This document shows, piece after piece, positions 1 to 10,727 of a stretch of 50,000 nt of DNA. Position numbers and translations under genes: made by a program. Positions within the stretch are counted from its first letter, which is position 1; every line of letters starts with the position of its first letter. The DNA is from Symbiodinium natans (Eukaryota > Sar > Dinophyceae > Suessiales > Symbiodiniaceae), in assembly GCA_905221605.1 (NCBI GenBank), contig CAJNDS010000136.1, forward strand, positions 317,501-367,500. The letters are read 5' to 3'. Below the pieces are notes generated by a model. That model was not told the origin of the DNA and made no database searches. It was given only the letters and a program-made list of their open reading frames with translations.

Positions 1-42
1 TGGCCTCTTTAAGTTTTCAGGGTTTAGGTTTAGGGTTCAGCC

Positions 43-132
43 ATTCCAGACAACGAGCTCGCTGCTCCTCAACAGCTCAAGGAAGAGGTGCAACTTTGCA
101 TGCAGCTGACATGCCAGAACAACATCGAGTAG
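43..132 (+). CDS. Exon-like island with in-frame stop
   Basis: Plus-strand frame of 29 codons (starts I-P-D-N-E-L, includes LKEEVQLCMQLTCQNN) ending in TAG. It begins just after an AG preceded by telomere-like sequence and is followed by degenerate TTTAGGG repeats. No family recognised. It could be a terminal exon, or an internal one whose donor I cannot see. Confidence 0.3.
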   Translation: MPDNELAAPQQLKEEVQLCMQLTCQNNIE

Positions 133-242
133 CACAAAGGGATGGTTTAGGGTTCAAGGTCTAGGGTTTGGGGCACCAGAAACGAGCCTCAAGGCAAGAC
201 ATGACAAGTCCTTACAGCCATGTGGAGTGCTTGCATCTGAAA

Positions 243-302
243 TGGTTTAGGGTTTAGGGTTTAGGGTTTAGGGTTTAGGGTTTAGGGTTTAGGGTTTAGG
301 GT
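243..302 (+). repeat. TTTAGGG array
   Basis: About eight perfect heptamers directly before an open island. Representative of more than a hundred short arrays scattered across the window in both orientations. Confidence 0.9.
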
Positions 303-640
303 CTCTTAAGCCCCACATACCTTACGAGCTTGCTGTTGCAGAGCCAAGCTGTCGCCTTGCTTCTCAAGATCGTAGGTGGAACGTTCCAGTCCTCCAGCTC
401 CAGCCCTCTACCCCCTACCCTCCGGGAGTTCAGATATCAGGGGAAGGCGCTTGCACCGTTGCTGCGGATGTGAGATCATGTCGACAAGCTTTCCTCAGCG
501 GCTGCCACGGCCGTCTCAGGACGGGCTGCCCTTTCGCGGTGCCAGGGGCCCGAGAACCCCCAAACTTCAAACACCAACCCTAAACCCTGAATCCTAAAGA
601 GCCCGAAGCCCTAAACCTTCAACCCTAAACCCCTAAACCC

Positions 641-735
641 TAAACTTTTTTGGTTCTGGGTTCCCTTATAAAGTAACCAACCAAAAAAGGGTGCCCTTAT
701 TATACTATGGTTACTGCTGGGCTACCAAGAGTTGG
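641..735 (+). mobile_element. Family-B element, left arm lost
   Basis: Contains TTTTTTGGTTCTGGGTTCCC, the AACCAACC core and the right end GGGCTACCAAG. The left end is replaced by CCCTAAA repeats. Other partial copies: 23641-23736, 36778-36825 and 36862-36938. Confidence 0.5.
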
Positions 736-1440
736 AACCTCGCAAGGGACCGCATGTCTAGAGATGTCTCAAGAATAATTAGGCAGTGGAAGGCCTAGAG
801 ATATGAGTTAAGAAGGCCACGATGTGGAGAAAAAGCAGCACAAGTGTGACTAATCTTTACTGAACACCTGGCCCCCCTTTGGTTATCTGGTACGTTGTGA
901 GTCTTGTCACGAGTGAACAACCTCCGGTTCACAGACGTCTCTGACTTGTTGTTCGTCCTTTCGCCCAATGATTCACCCCCCATTGTCAGCTCCCAACCGC
1001 CACAATGCCCTGAGGCATCAATCATTACATGCTTCCAATTTCCAGTTCATTTCCTTCATTCCTTTGGCTCGCCAATTAAACTTTAAACTAGCAATGACAG
1101 GTAGTGCGCGAATCTAATAGTGAGCGAAAGGAAGGAAGCAGTTCATGCGGAATCCGTGCAAACTATTGAGATGACAGGTGACACCCCGAAACCACCTTCT
1201 GATGACTTCATGGCGCAAAAAGATAATTTTGGACTCTGCGTGCTTGAAACTGACTATATATATATATATGTATTTGTTGTTGGGGCTGACGACTAACCTC
1301 CCCCCCATGCTAAATTTTGCATTACACCCTGAACTCCCAAGAAACTGAGAGCACGATACCCGTGGACAATGAAGGACAGACACTGTCGCATGACTACTAG
1401 GATGCGAAAGAGGGGGGTTCTCCATGACACAAGCAACTAG
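736..1440. other. Stretch without a supported gene
   Basis: Unique, fairly AT-rich DNA with scattered short frames on both strands; none has coding bias or splice context. It contains a (TA)n run at 1255-1270. Confidence 0.4.
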
Positions 1441-1442
1441 GG

Positions 1443-1613
1443 GGGTTTAGGGTTTAGGGTTTAGGGTTAGGGTTTAGGGTTTAGGGTTTAGGGTTTAGGG
1501 TTTAGGGTTTAGGGTTTAGGGTTTAGGGTTTAGGGTTTAGGGTTTAGGGTTTAGGGTTTAGGGTACCCTAAACCCTAAACCCTAAACTCTAAACCCTAAA
1601 CCCTAAACCCTGA
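1443..1613. repeat. Head-to-head telomere-repeat array
   Basis: (TTTAGGG)n for about 120 bp meets (CCCTAAA)n at 1563 through TTTAGGGTACCCTAAA. The junction is a perfect palindrome, so the array inverts at a single point. Confidence 0.85.
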
Positions 1614-1837
1614 ATGTCCGTGCGAAAGGGCAGCTGCCATGCAATGAACATGGTCTTAAGTGGTGTCGTATGGAGGAAACCCAGTGACTACATGGCCTGA
1701 TGGTCAAATGGTGTTTCGGAACAGTCTATTGGTGTCTCGAAGCAGTACAGGTTCCAAAAACCCGGGGCAGGGAGGCGACAGGCAGGTACCCAAATATGTA
1801 TATATATATATATATGTATAAATTTCTACATATACAA

Positions 1838-1905
1838 TACATATACACATACATATACACATACATATACACATACATATACACATACATATACACATAC
1901 ATATG
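1838..1905 (+). repeat. 12-bp microsatellite (ACATATACACAT)
   Basis: Five to six units of ACATATACACAT after a (TA)n run at 1798-1815. The ORFs here (Tyr/Ile and Cys/Met) are artefacts. Confidence 0.85.
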
Positions 1906-2178
1906 AATCTGCATACAAAAACAAAGAATCAAGGAATACAAGTGCATACATATATGCTGCACATATCTTCATGGCTTGCAGGTTGTATGTTATATGTCGA
2001 ATATTATGTTCGACATGTAACAAAGCCCGAGAAGATACAGCGTCCATTCGGGTTTAGGGTTGAGGTTCGGGGTTTAGGGTCTGCTGGAACGGGTCAAGAG
2101 GTGTAGCATAAGCTCAAAAAGGGACCCAAGCACCCTAAACCCTAAACCCAAAACCCCCAACCTTTGCGGTTCAGAGGG

Positions 2179-2277
2179 GGGCGCGACGCCCATCTCTCCA
2201 ACGGGCTCGCAGAGCCTGGACGGCTTGGGCTGGAAGCGAGAGACCTCGTCTTCATCCTGGAGGAGTCCCGACGATGA
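2179..2277 (+). CDS. Exon-like island
   Basis: Thirty-two plus-strand codons with a G/C-rich third position (segment LGLEARDLVFILEES), closed by TGA at 2275. It lies between CCCTAAA and TTTAGGG arrays. A neighbouring island at 2393-2520 is also open (V-F-G-T-V-T-G-I-L-Q). No family recognised; a second plus-strand frame is open too. Confidence 0.3.
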   Translation, partial: GRDAHLSNGLAEPGRLGLEARDLVFILEESRR

Positions 2278-3015
2278 CCCTCGGAACAGTTTATTCTGTG
2301 GATGTGGTTTAGGGTTTAGGGTTTAGGGTTTAGGGTTTAGCGTTTCGGGTTTAGGGTTTAGGGTTTAGGGTTTAGGGTTTAGGGTTTAGGGTCGAGGTCT
2401 TTGGGACGGTTACGGGTATCTTGCAATTCAAGGGTTGGTGGCTCTTGAGTCTTGAATGTGGGGATCTCAAAGCTGAGTTGCTTCTCATCCTTTTGTTCGA
2501 GTTGGAACCTCCAAGACCCTGAAGCCTAAATCCTTAAACCCTACACCCTAAACTCTAAACTCTAACAGAACACCCATGGAAGCCCCTGCGAAGCACGAAG
2601 GACTCCGACGAGGACCTGGGTGGACGCCCAGTAGAGTGGCTTTCTTTAGGTTTAGGGTTTAGAGTTTAGGGCTACTAGGACCGGGTTCAAAAGGGCTACT
2701 AGGACCCAAATCAGACCCTTATTCCCTTTTTGGGGAGTTTATAAGCCAAAAACATGGCAGTGCGGGAATCCTAAAGTTTAGGGTTTGGGGTTTAGGGATT
2801 CTTGGGGGTTTGGGGTTGCCCAAGGCCCCCAAGAGTTAGACTGAGGATAGAGGGTGCAAACCCTACTCCCTAAACCTGCCGTGTGCGAGTGTGAGCGTCG
2901 AAGCCCTCAACTAAACCCTGAAAACAAGGCTAAACCCTAACCCCTAAACCCTAAACCCCAAACCCTAAACCCTAAACCCTAAACCCTAAACCCTAAACCC
3001 TAAACATCGCGCTAG

Positions 3016-3100
3016 GGTGATTTATCAATTAAGAGATCCGATGGCGTTTGGATCTTGCCAAGCCTCGGCTCTCACGGGCGCGCCCGCATGGCAGTTCAAG
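3016..3100 (+). CDS. Exon with canonical splice sites
   Basis: Acceptor GCTAG then GGT, 28 codons (includes SDGVWILPSLGSHGRARM), and a perfect GTAAGC donor at 3101. AG/G at the 5' end and G/GTAAGC at the 3' end are the best splice signals in the first 10 kb. A CCCTAAA array abuts it upstream, so the intron before it is mostly telomere-like DNA. Product unknown. Confidence 0.5.
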
Positions 3101-3761
3101 GTAAGCTTGTGTAGGGTTTAGGATTTGGGGTTTGGGGTTTGGGGTCTCGGGTTAGGGTGTTTAGTATGACATACCACTTGGGGGTTTCCGAAAATAGGGT
3201 ACCCTCTTTGTTGGGGGTCCCTTTAAGGGGGTTCTTTTCTGGTTCTAAAAGGCATCCCTATTTTGGGAAATTCCCATTTGCTTAAGAACCCCCAAAAGAA
3301 TAAAAGAAAGCAGTCCCTATATTGCCCTGGTAAGGAAGACTATTTAGTTTTTTGGTGGTTCTCAAGCAAGTACAAGTGACTGGGGGGGGGGGGGGCCTTT
3401 TTGATCTCGTCACCACCCCGAGCGAAGTCTCGTGCAGGCGTGGGCGCAGTGTGTGCGTGTCTGAGAGGCTTTTCGGAGGGAAGTAGTATACCAGTCCCTA
3501 GACCCTAAACCCTAAACCTTAAACCCTAGACCCTAACCCTTAATCCTAAACCCCATTCCCTAAACCCTACATGGACAGGGGCACCCGGCTATGGAAAGCC
3601 GTGCAAGTGCCTTCTGCTCCTTACCTGGGCCGACCACGAACTTGGGAGCGCGCTGGCGCGAGGGAGGGCACCTGACCCTCAAGCATCCTCAAGCCCTTAA
3701 TGAGATGATAATAACAATAGTAACAATGATAAGAAAAGTACTGATAGCAATTTTCCAAAAC

Positions 3762-4022
3762 GAATAGAGAGAGAGAGAGAGAGACAGAATGTTTCTCTGC
3801 GCGTGCGCGTGCGTGTGCGTGTGGGTGTGGGTGTGCGTGTGCGGGTGTGCGTGTGCGGGTGTGCGGGTGTGCGCGTGTGCGTGCGCGTGTGCGCGTGCGC
3901 GTACGCGTGTGCGTGCGCGTGCGTGCGGGCGGGCGGGCGGGCGGGCGGGCGTGCGCGTGCGTGCGTGTCAGTGAGTGAGTGAGCGAGCGAGTGAGTGAGT
4001 GTGTGTGTGTGTGTGTGTGTCT
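3762..4022 (+). repeat. (GA)n, GYGTGCG-rich and (GT)n tracts
   Basis: Purine and GT/GC alternating tracts. The 174-codon His/Thr-rich minus ORF and the Cys/Val/Arg plus ORF are coded by the repeat and not credible genes. Confidence 0.85.
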
Positions 4023-4596
4023 GGCTGGAGCCTTGGCTTCTAAGACGCACCTCTCAGGCAAGAAAAACCCCCAAACGTGCCGAGCTTGAGATGTGGGAGA
4101 TGTGGGAGGGTGGGTGGGTGGGTTGGGAGGACAAAGCATGAACAACGTGGCAGAAGGCTGGCCTCGCCGGAACAGCCTTTGCCTAAACCCTATACACTTT
4201 CAATGCAGCTCCGAGCTAGGGATTTCAGGCGCTAGGCCCCAGAAATGCAAGTGGAAGTTCTCGGGGGGGGGGAGGGGGGCAAAACGATATGCCCGGACTC
4301 GAGACATGCTGTGTTGGTTTCGGTTATTGGCGTTAAGTACGGGCTCACAGAGAGTCTAGAGCGAAAGGTCTTCTTGAGATTCATTTGACGGTCCTTCCTT
4401 GCTTGCGGGTGGTCGCTGCGTTCTGGCAATGGCAGCTAGCCCGGGTGCAAAGAAGGCGTCTAGTTAGAGGCTTACGGTATGGTGAGTGATTCCAGCACCG
4501 CCGCACGAAAAGAAGGTATGAGTTTGGTGTGTAAGCTTGAAGCGTTTCCGCCACAAGCCTTCCCTCCTAAAGCATGAGCTCAATCCCCTATAGCCA

Positions 4597-4707
4597 CCAG
4601 GACGCAGACGGGTTGCGCATTATGAAGATCCCTACTATCCGGTCAACGCCCGGCTTCTCGGCAGATGGTACAAGACCTTTGTGGGGTTCCCCTATAACCC
4701 TGATTAA
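4597..4707 (+). CDS. Exon-like island, aromatic-rich
   Basis: Thirty-six plus-strand codons (includes YEDPYYPVNARLLGRWYKTF) before a TAA, starting at a CCACCAG acceptor candidate. Composition (Tyr, Trp, Arg, Pro) and codon choice look genuine, but a minus-strand frame over the same bases is also open. The preceding 4.3-4.6 kb has no telomere repeats and no other frame I would defend. Confidence 0.38.
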   Translation, partial: PGRRRVAHYEDPYYPVNARLLGRWYKTFVGFPYNPD

Positions 4708-4805
4708 ACCCTAAACCCTGAGGGTTTGAGGGTGGTTGAAAGCCTCGCAAGATCGGCAAGATGGGCTTAGGGTTTCGCATCGGCATGTGTAGGGTTCAGG
4801 GTTTG

Positions 4806-4917
4806 ATAAACCCTAAACCCTAAACCCTAAACCCTAAACCCTAAACCCTAAACCCTAAACCCTAAACCCTAAACCCTAAACCCTAAACCCTAAACCCTAA
4901 ACCCTAAACCCTAAACC
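4806..4917 (-). repeat. CCCTAAA array
   Basis: Sixteen near-perfect CCCTAAA units, followed at once by TTTAGGG-type units at 4920, another orientation switch. Confidence 0.9.
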
Positions 4918-5877
4918 CGATTTAGGGTTTGGGGTTTAGGGTTTAGGTTCAAGGGGATGTACGTAACCCATGGTTCCCCTCCCCACTACTCCCTGAGGCT
5001 CCCTAAGCTTCCTTAAGGTTGCCCAGGTTCCTAGCCATGAACCTCCTAACCCTAAACCCCAAACCCTAAACCCCAAATCCTAAACCCTAAACCCGAAACC
5101 CTAAACCCTAAACCCCATGAACCTCCCTCCCCTAGGAACCCTATAATCACATGGACGCCAGGCATTTTGAGGGTGATCTCGCCTTCGACGGTGCTGCGCA
5201 ACTTCGCCCAGGCCGCGATGCTGCGCTCCTTCCGGTCCTTCGGGTTGTTTAGGGTTTAGGGTTTAGGGTTTAGGGTTTAGGGTTTAGGGTTTAGGGTTTA
5301 GGGTTTAGGGCCAGTTCCAGGTTTGGGATTCTAGGCTTCTTTGGGCTCGACATTGCAAGGTCTTGGCAGGAGCCAGGGGGTTTGAGGAATTCGCGTTTAG
5401 AGTCAAGGAAGCCCCCGAAGGTTTGCATTCACGTTGGTGCCATTTTTCGGGGTCCTCATGATGAGCTATGGCCTATTCCTCAAGATGGGGGCAAAACCCG
5501 TAAATCCTAAACCCATTTTTCTGTAAGTGTAGGGGGTGAAGCCCCTAAACCCTAGACCGTTCTTTTTTTTAAGTGTCGTGGCCTTTTGCTGCTGCGATGA
5601 CCTGCTCGTATTGAGCACACACCACGGAGAGCACCAGCTCACAACTCATACTGACAGAAGTGTTAGGGTTTAGGGTTTAGGGTTTAGGGTTTAGGGTTTA
5701 GGGTGTAGGGTTTTTCAAGAGAACGTCTCACGGCACATCCTGGTAGAAGTCGTCGAAGATTTGGGTTCCTTCTCTCTAGGCGGACAACGGCAATAGCAAC
5801 GTCGACGTAAGAGCTTGTTCTGACCAAGGATGAAGAGCCCAGCGAGGATGATGCATTCAAGAGACTCCAATTTCCCT

Positions 5878-6015
5878 TCATTAAGGAATATTCCTTAAAC
5901 CATATAAGGAACCCTATTCTAATTGAATGTATATTCCTAATATATTCCTTAAACCATATAAGGAACCCTGTTCTAATTGAAGGTATATTCCTAACATATT
6001 CCTTAATTAAGGGGC
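5878..6015 (+). repeat. Two 63-bp tandem units, AT-rich
   Basis: TATTCCTTAAACCATATAAG GAACCCT.TTCTAATTGAA is present twice, bounded by CATTAAGGAATATTCC and TTCCTTAATTAAGG. It may be an inverted-repeat element with an internal duplication. Minus-strand ORFs over it are artefacts. Confidence 0.65.
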
Positions 6016-6039
6016 TTTGGAGTCCCTGCTCCATGTGGG

Positions 6040-6134
6040 TAGCTTCCTAAATTAGGGTCCCTTTTTGGGTACCCAGTATGAGGGCGGGCACCCTTTAAAA
6101 GGGGATCCCAGAAAGGGACCCTAATTTTAGAGAA
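6040..6134 (-). mobile_element. Inverted-repeat element beside a minus-strand exon
   Basis: TTCCTAAATTAGGGTCCCTT to AAGGGACCCTAATTTTAGAG, 95 bp with perfect inner arms (TTAGGGTCCCTTT). It follows the exon at 6135-6236 on the minus strand and could be its downstream intron. Confidence 0.5.
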
Positions 6135-6236
6135 CTGCCCAGGTAGAAGAGGTACAGGTTGTAGAACTTGGCCTCGTAGACCAGAGGGTCTCTCCGGCCC
6201 TCAAACACTTTGGGGTCCCTGCGGAGCGGTAGGCCC
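6135..6236 (-). CDS. Minus-strand exon next to an inverted-repeat element
   Basis: On the minus strand an AAG acceptor is followed by 33 codons with nearly all third positions C or G (RRDPKVFEGRRDPLVYEAKF, then YNLYLFYLG). The plus-strand frame over the same DNA uses many GTA and GAA codons and is less convincing. Downstream on the minus strand lies the element at 6040-6134, followed by a few bases that could continue the frame. No family recognised. Confidence 0.5.
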
Positions 6237-6342
6237 CTTGGGTATTTGACATTTCCCCCCGCTTGTTGGGTTTAAGAGGATCATATACGCGCCCCGAAAC
6301 CCTAATCCTTCAGAGGCGTTACGGGGCAAACCTAGGATTGGC

Positions 6343-6555
6343 TTGCATTGGCCAACGTGGTTGGTTGTTTCCGGGGCTCCGGACGGAAAAAGGTGTGCGC
6401 AGAAGCTGTCAAGGTTGATGCAGACTAGCTTCGAACGCTTCGTGAAATACGAAGAGCAGCCATGGGCGCCGTTGTGGAAAAATCAACACTTCTATCCCAC
6501 CCCGTGCCGTCTCAGGCGGCAAAACCACCCAGACCTATTCCTGTTGGGTTTAGGC
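6343..6555 (+). CDS. Exon-like island
   Basis: Long open plus-strand frame; its central part (SFERFVKYEEQPWAPLWKNQ) looks like globular protein. Minus-strand frames are broken by stops. The ORF begins before any sensible start and runs into a TTTAGGG-like stretch, so the true exon is shorter. Its orientation is opposite to the island 100 bp upstream. No family recognised. Confidence 0.35.
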
Positions 6556-6973
6556 CTTTGGTTGGGATAAAAATAATGAATACCATTATTACTATGCATT
6601 CCCAAATTCAGCCTCAACTCAAGTCAATTGCCTTCTTCCAACACTTCTTCCGTGTAGTGGGGATTGCAGGGAAGCCCCAGAGCCCCCCCACTGTAGGGGG
6701 GTGGCCTAAGCCTTGAGCTTACGGTGTATGTCCGGCAAAATGGTTCAGGCCAGAGACGTGCTCAGGGTGGCTTAAACACTCAATTAACCCATACAAACTA
6801 AGCCCTAAACCCGAAACCCGAAACCCGAAACCCGAAACCCTAAACCCTAAACCCTAAACCCTAAACTCCTGCTTCTCCCAAGCCGACCGTCAAACCCCGC
6901 CGTGCTGTGGCTAGTCAGGTGCCAAAAAACCCTAAACCCTAAACCCCAAACTCTAAACCCTAAACCGCCTAAA

Positions 6974-7054
6974 CCCTAAACCCAACACCCTAAACCCTAA
7001 ACCCTAAACCCTAAACCCTAAACCCTAAACCCTAAACCCTAAACCCTAAACCCT
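6974..7054 (-). repeat. CCCTAAA array
   Basis: Part of a 6780-7060 stretch of CCCGAAA, CCCTAAA and CCCCAAA units. 7140-7270 continues with 8- to 10-base variants (CCCTAAAAA, CCCTCCAAA), and 7328-7480 holds TTTAGGGG variants. Confidence 0.85.
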
Positions 7055-7533
7055 CACTTAAGCCATAGGCCGCAACTCCCACGCCCGAAGCCCGAACTGG
7101 CTCCGGAAGGTTTTCAGCACGAACCATGCCTTCAAACAAGCACCTTGGCTTCACAAACCCTAAACCCTAAAAACCCTAAAACCCCCAAAACCCTCCAAAC
7201 CCTAGAAACCCTAAAACCCCAAAAGCCCTAAAAACCCTCAAAGCCCTAAAAACCTGAACCCCAAAACCCTAAACCCCATGTGTTTACCTTGGCTGCACAG
7301 CTGTCTACCGGATCGGGCAAAGCCGCACCTGCAAGGGGTTTTGGGGTTTAGGGTTTAGGGTTTAGGGGTTTAGGGGTTTAGGGGTTTAGGGTTTAGGGCT
7401 TTAGGGGTTTAGGGGTTTAGGGCTTTAGGGGTTTAGGGGTTTAGGGGTTTAGGGGTTTGGGGTTTAGGGGTTTAGGTGGAATTTGGGTTGTGCACTTGGC
7501 TCACGATGCTTGTTAGGAGTGCGCGCTGTAGTA

Positions 7534-7592
7534 CATGAAGAGCCCCCTCCCATCCAAAGATGAGGAGCCGGCGAAGGCTCGAGACAGGTGTG
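7534..7592 (+). CDS. Short exon-like island with GTGTGA donor candidate
   Basis: Plus-strand reading Y-M-K-S-P-L-P-S-K-D-E-E-P-A-K-A-R-D, followed by GACAG then GTGTGAGT, a good donor. A long minus-strand ORF over the same bases is low-complexity at its ends and is likely a shadow. Confidence 0.3.
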
Positions 7593-7689
7593 AGTAGGGT
7601 AGTCTAAGCACCAGCGAAACCTATGCTTCGAAACCCTAAAAACCCTAACTCCCTGTAGCCCCACTGATCATCCAGACGTGTCCTCAACT

Positions 7690-7960
7690 TTGGTTTGTTG
7701 TCCTACGCGGAAACCGCTAAACAGTAAACCCCTGAACACTTTGTTCTACTAAACCCCCTACGCCCCCAAGCCCCTAAACCCCTAAACCCCCTGGGCCGCG
7801 AAACCCCTAAGCCCCTAAACTTCTGAGACCCAAAACCACGAAGCCCCTAGTCCTTAAACCCTAAGCCCCTAGACCCGCTAAACTTGTAAGTCCCGAAATT
7901 TTGAAACCCCGAACCCCCTAACCCTAAACCCTAAACCCTAAACCCTAAGCCCCCTAAATG
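7690..7960. repeat. Degenerate telomere-like stretch
   Basis: Imperfect CCCCTAAA, CCCCTAAG and GAAACCCC units without a defensible exon; looks like an old array eroding. Confidence 0.6.
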
Positions 7961-8993
7961 CTCCCCAAGACTCCCCAAAACACTCCCGAGGTGGCCTACA
8001 CGGGATCGAAACACTACAGAGCCCAGCTGCTGGGACATGGTTTAGGGTGTAGGGTTTAGGGTTTAGGGTTTAGGGCTAGTCTGCACGTAGGAAAAACAGA
8101 GCCCAGCTGCTGGGATATGGTTGAGGGTTTTAGTGGTTTTGGGGGGGGGGTTTTGGGGGTTTTGGGGGTTTAGGGCTTTAGGGTCTTTAGGGTTTGTAGG
8201 GGTTTAGGGTTTTAGTGGTTTTCGGGGTGTTTAGGGCTTCAGCCCACAACTTCACCCCCGATGTGCTGAGATGCTTGAAGCTTTTTCACAAGTCGTTCTG
8301 ATTGACATAGTTTCCCAAGTGCGTGCGTGTCATGCTGCGCGGGTAGTTCCTTAGCCACGAGTGCTGGGTTTGTGCTTCGCGCCTGTGTGTCAGCATACTT
8401 ACCCGGCAGACTTCAGAGGCCTGGATGTAAAAAGGGGGTTTAGGATTTATAGGGGCTTTAGGGGCGTGTAGGGTTTATGGGTTTTAGGGTTTTTCAGGGG
8501 TTGAGGGGTTTCGGTTTTAGGGTTCAGGCGTTTTAGGGGTTTTCGGGTTTTAGGGCTTTAGAGTTTTTCGGGTTTTTAGGGCATTTTAGGGTTTAGGGTG
8601 TTAAACCCTAAACCCTAAACCCTAAACCCTTCTTGCGGTTGCAGGAGGCCCGTGCCACGCACATCTTCGGGTTTAGGGTTTAGCTTTGGGATTCCTTCAG
8701 CCCTAGTTTACCCAGAAACCCTAAACCCTAAACCCTAAACCCTAAACACGACGCCTTAGAACCCGCAACCCGATCTCTGGTTCTAGCCTCATTAGTAGGG
8801 TTTAGGGTTTAGGGTTTAGGGTTTAGGGTTTAGGGTTTAGGGTTTCTAGAACCTCTTAAACCCAAAAGGGGGGGGGGGGGTACCTTCTTGGGGTTCTTAT
8901 TATAAGGGAATCCTACTGTTTTGGGTAAGGGATTCCTACTGTTTTGGGGATCTCCATGTCGTAAACCCAAAGACAAAAGCCTGGTGGTCAGTT

Positions 8994-9107
8994 ACTTGGA
9001 GGTTCCTGGGTAGTTATAAGTGGAGTTATAAGTAGCTTAACTATAGTTCTAGTTGGTTACAAGCTAATGTAGGCTCCTTAGAACCCTACTTAATGAACCT
9101 TCAGGTA
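8994..9107 (+). mobile_element. Family-A inverted-repeat element
   Basis: Left end ACTTGGAGGTTCCTGGGTAG, right end TAATGAACCTTCAGGTA; inside is AT-rich with repeated TTATAAGT blocks. Its right end provides CAG before the exon at 9105. Shared ends with copies at 27839, 37084 and 37393. Confidence 0.55.
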
Positions 9108-9220
9108 GCGTTGCATCTCCTGAGGTTGGGAGAATCGCTGCTCGAGCAAGAGCATGAGCAGGCAGACCTCCTCTACTTTCAGTCCGTGCCAGAGAACCGC
9201 ACCCTGGTGGACTATGTTGG
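9105..9220 (+). CDS. Exon abutting the right end of a family-A element
   Basis: Begins where the element end AACCTTCAG would act as acceptor. Reads LRLGESLLEQEHEQADLLYF and SVPENRTLVDYVG before GGG TTT C. Acidic/leucine-rich start, codons mostly G/C-ending. The minus-strand ORF over the same region is Pro/His/Arg-rich and less credible. A second open island follows at about 9291-9395 (LRDLMQFLLVLLGC). Product unknown. Confidence 0.42.
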
Positions 9221-9682
9221 GGTTTCGGGCTTTTTTGCCAGTGCACACAAGATGCTTCGGTTGACTTGAGTTTCCGAACTCTAGCAGTCAGCTCTTCGAG
9301 ATCTGATGCAGTTTTTGTTGGTCCTTCTCGGTTGCCAAGGGAGAGTAGAGGCGAGTAGAGTTGGAGGGTGTCAGCTCAAGTGCCCTAAGCCATAAGCCCT
9401 AAGCCTTATGCCCTAAACCCCACACCCTAAACCCTAAACCCTAAACCCTAAACCGAGGAGCCTATAATTGCATCTTGTGTTCAGCCTTGGCCCATCACGC
9501 CCCGATCGCGGATCGCTTTGTCGTCATCTCATAGCACCCCTCGCCCTCCAGGGTTTAGGGTTTAGAGTTTTAAGGGTTTATTGCTTAGGGTTTAGGGGCC
9601 CGAACTCGATATGCTTAACTGCCTAAGTTCTGGTCCCTCTTTGGGCACATTGCTCCGTGCTACCGAAATGCTACCGAAAAAG

Positions 9683-9837
9683 GATTCTCGGGTTCTTAGG
9701 GGAGGGGGTTCAAGGGGGGTATGTAACCGAAGGTTCCCCAACATTCCCGACTACTCCATAAGGCTCCCTAAGCTTCCCTAAGGTTTTTCAGGTACGCCCC
9801 CCATGAAACCCCCCCTCCCTTAAGAACCTTAGAAGAG
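9683..9837 (+). mobile_element. Family-E inverted-repeat element, uninterrupted
   Basis: GGTTCTTAGGGGAGGGGGTT to AACCCCCCCTCCCTTAAGAACC-like right end, with the shared core GTATGTAACCGAAGGTTCCC and CTAAGCTTCCCTAAGG. It gives the array-free form of the family. Confidence 0.55.
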
Positions 9838-9984
9838 GAACCTCACTTACCCTGCTTTAGAGAAACCCCGCTCTAAACCCTGAACACATGCAGAGTAGGG
9901 CAGTAGGACCCCAAACCCTAAACATAAAACCCAAGTCCCCTAAACCAATCCGGTTCCTTTGTTGCATAGAAAAACTGGGACGGC

Positions 9985-10084
9985 TTTTATTCACTGTTCT
10001 TGGGGTGTTTAGGTTCCCTAAAAAGCCCTTTTAAACCGAAAAGGGCATTCTTTTCATCCTAGGGTGCTCTGGGGTCTAGAAAAA
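9985..10084 (+). mobile_element. Family-J element (representative)
   Basis: Core GTTCCCTAAAAAGCCCTTTT, ACCGAAAAGGGCATTCTT, ending GGGTGCTCTGGGGTCTAG. Related copies at 12476-12575, 15890-15968, 20135-20225, 24540-24628 and 37548-37640 share AAAAAGGGC.CTCTT and the GGGTCTAG end. Often directly upstream of an exon-like island. Confidence 0.5.
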
Positions 10085-10210
10085 GTTTTGGGGCAGCACG
10101 CTTGCAAGACCTCCTTCCGAGGTGTGGGCATTTTTATCAGCCGCCTGGCTGCACGGCCACTTGAAAACGTCAGGCTGCCCTCTGGACTTCCCAACATAGC
10201 TGCGACTGAG
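10085..10210 (+). CDS. Exon with GTATGA donor
   Basis: Forty-two codons from an AAAAAG acceptor to GAG followed by GTATGA. Includes TSFRGVGIFISRLAARPLEN and LPSGLPNIAATE. It directly follows the family-J element that ends with GGGGTCTAG, so that element lies in the upstream intron. Downstream are CCCTAAA repeats. No family recognised. Confidence 0.45.
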
Positions 10211-10499
10211 GTATGAACGAAGGCCCCAAGCACTACAGCAAACCCTAAGCCCTAAACCCTAAACCCTAAAGTCACAGTGTGGCCCCCAAGTCTTGAACCT
10301 CGGCTCTGAGCTGGCGGTTTAGGGTTTATAGGCCTCCAACAGCTTCTTGCTTGGGCTTGGAGTTTATGATCCCCCCCCCTCCCCCCTCCCCCCTCCCCCT
10401 CCCCTCCCCTCCCCACTTGACCCAGTAACCTTAAACCGCCTAACCCTCCATCGGGTTTAGGGTTTAGGTTTACCCTAATTAAAGCCTAAATCCGAAAGC

Positions 10500-10622
10500 C
10501 AAAACCCTAAACCCTAACCCTAAACCCTAAACCCTAAACCCTAAACCCTAAACCCTAAACCCTAAACCCTAAACCCTACACCCTAAACCCTAAGCCCTAA
10601 ACCCTAAACCCTAAACCCTATA
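10500..10622 (-). repeat. CCCTAAA array
   Basis: Seventeen or so units with single-base variants (CCCTACA, CCCTAAG), just upstream of the membrane-helix island at 10634. Confidence 0.9.
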
Positions 10623-10633
10623 TAAACTCAAAG

Positions 10634-10727
10634 AAAGGGCGTCGAAGCGGCAGAGGCCATGTTTGGTCATCCTCGCGGTGGCGCAAGTTCTTGGCGCTTT
10701 GCTTTTGCTTGCCGCTCTGGCCTGACA
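10634..10727 (+). CDS. Exon-like island encoding a membrane helix
   Basis: Reads KRQRPCLVILAVAQVLGALL then LLAALA before a TGA at 10725. A basic stretch before about 20 hydrophobic residues fits a transmembrane segment. Telomere arrays flank it on both sides. It may end a protein, or the TGA may lie in an intron. Confidence 0.33.

Noticed and set aside
1443-1613. CRISPR array
   Set aside because: The heptamer arrays have no spacers, no conserved 25-40 bp direct repeat and no cas genes.
3621-4145. 174-codon minus ORF, His/Thr/Arg-rich
   Set aside because: It is coded by alternating GT/GC microsatellite DNA.
5160-5250. Exon at 5160-5250
   Set aside because: Both strands are open with equal codon bias (KERSIAAWAKLRSTVEGE on minus; ILRVISPSTVLRNFAQAAM on plus), so neither is reported as a gene.
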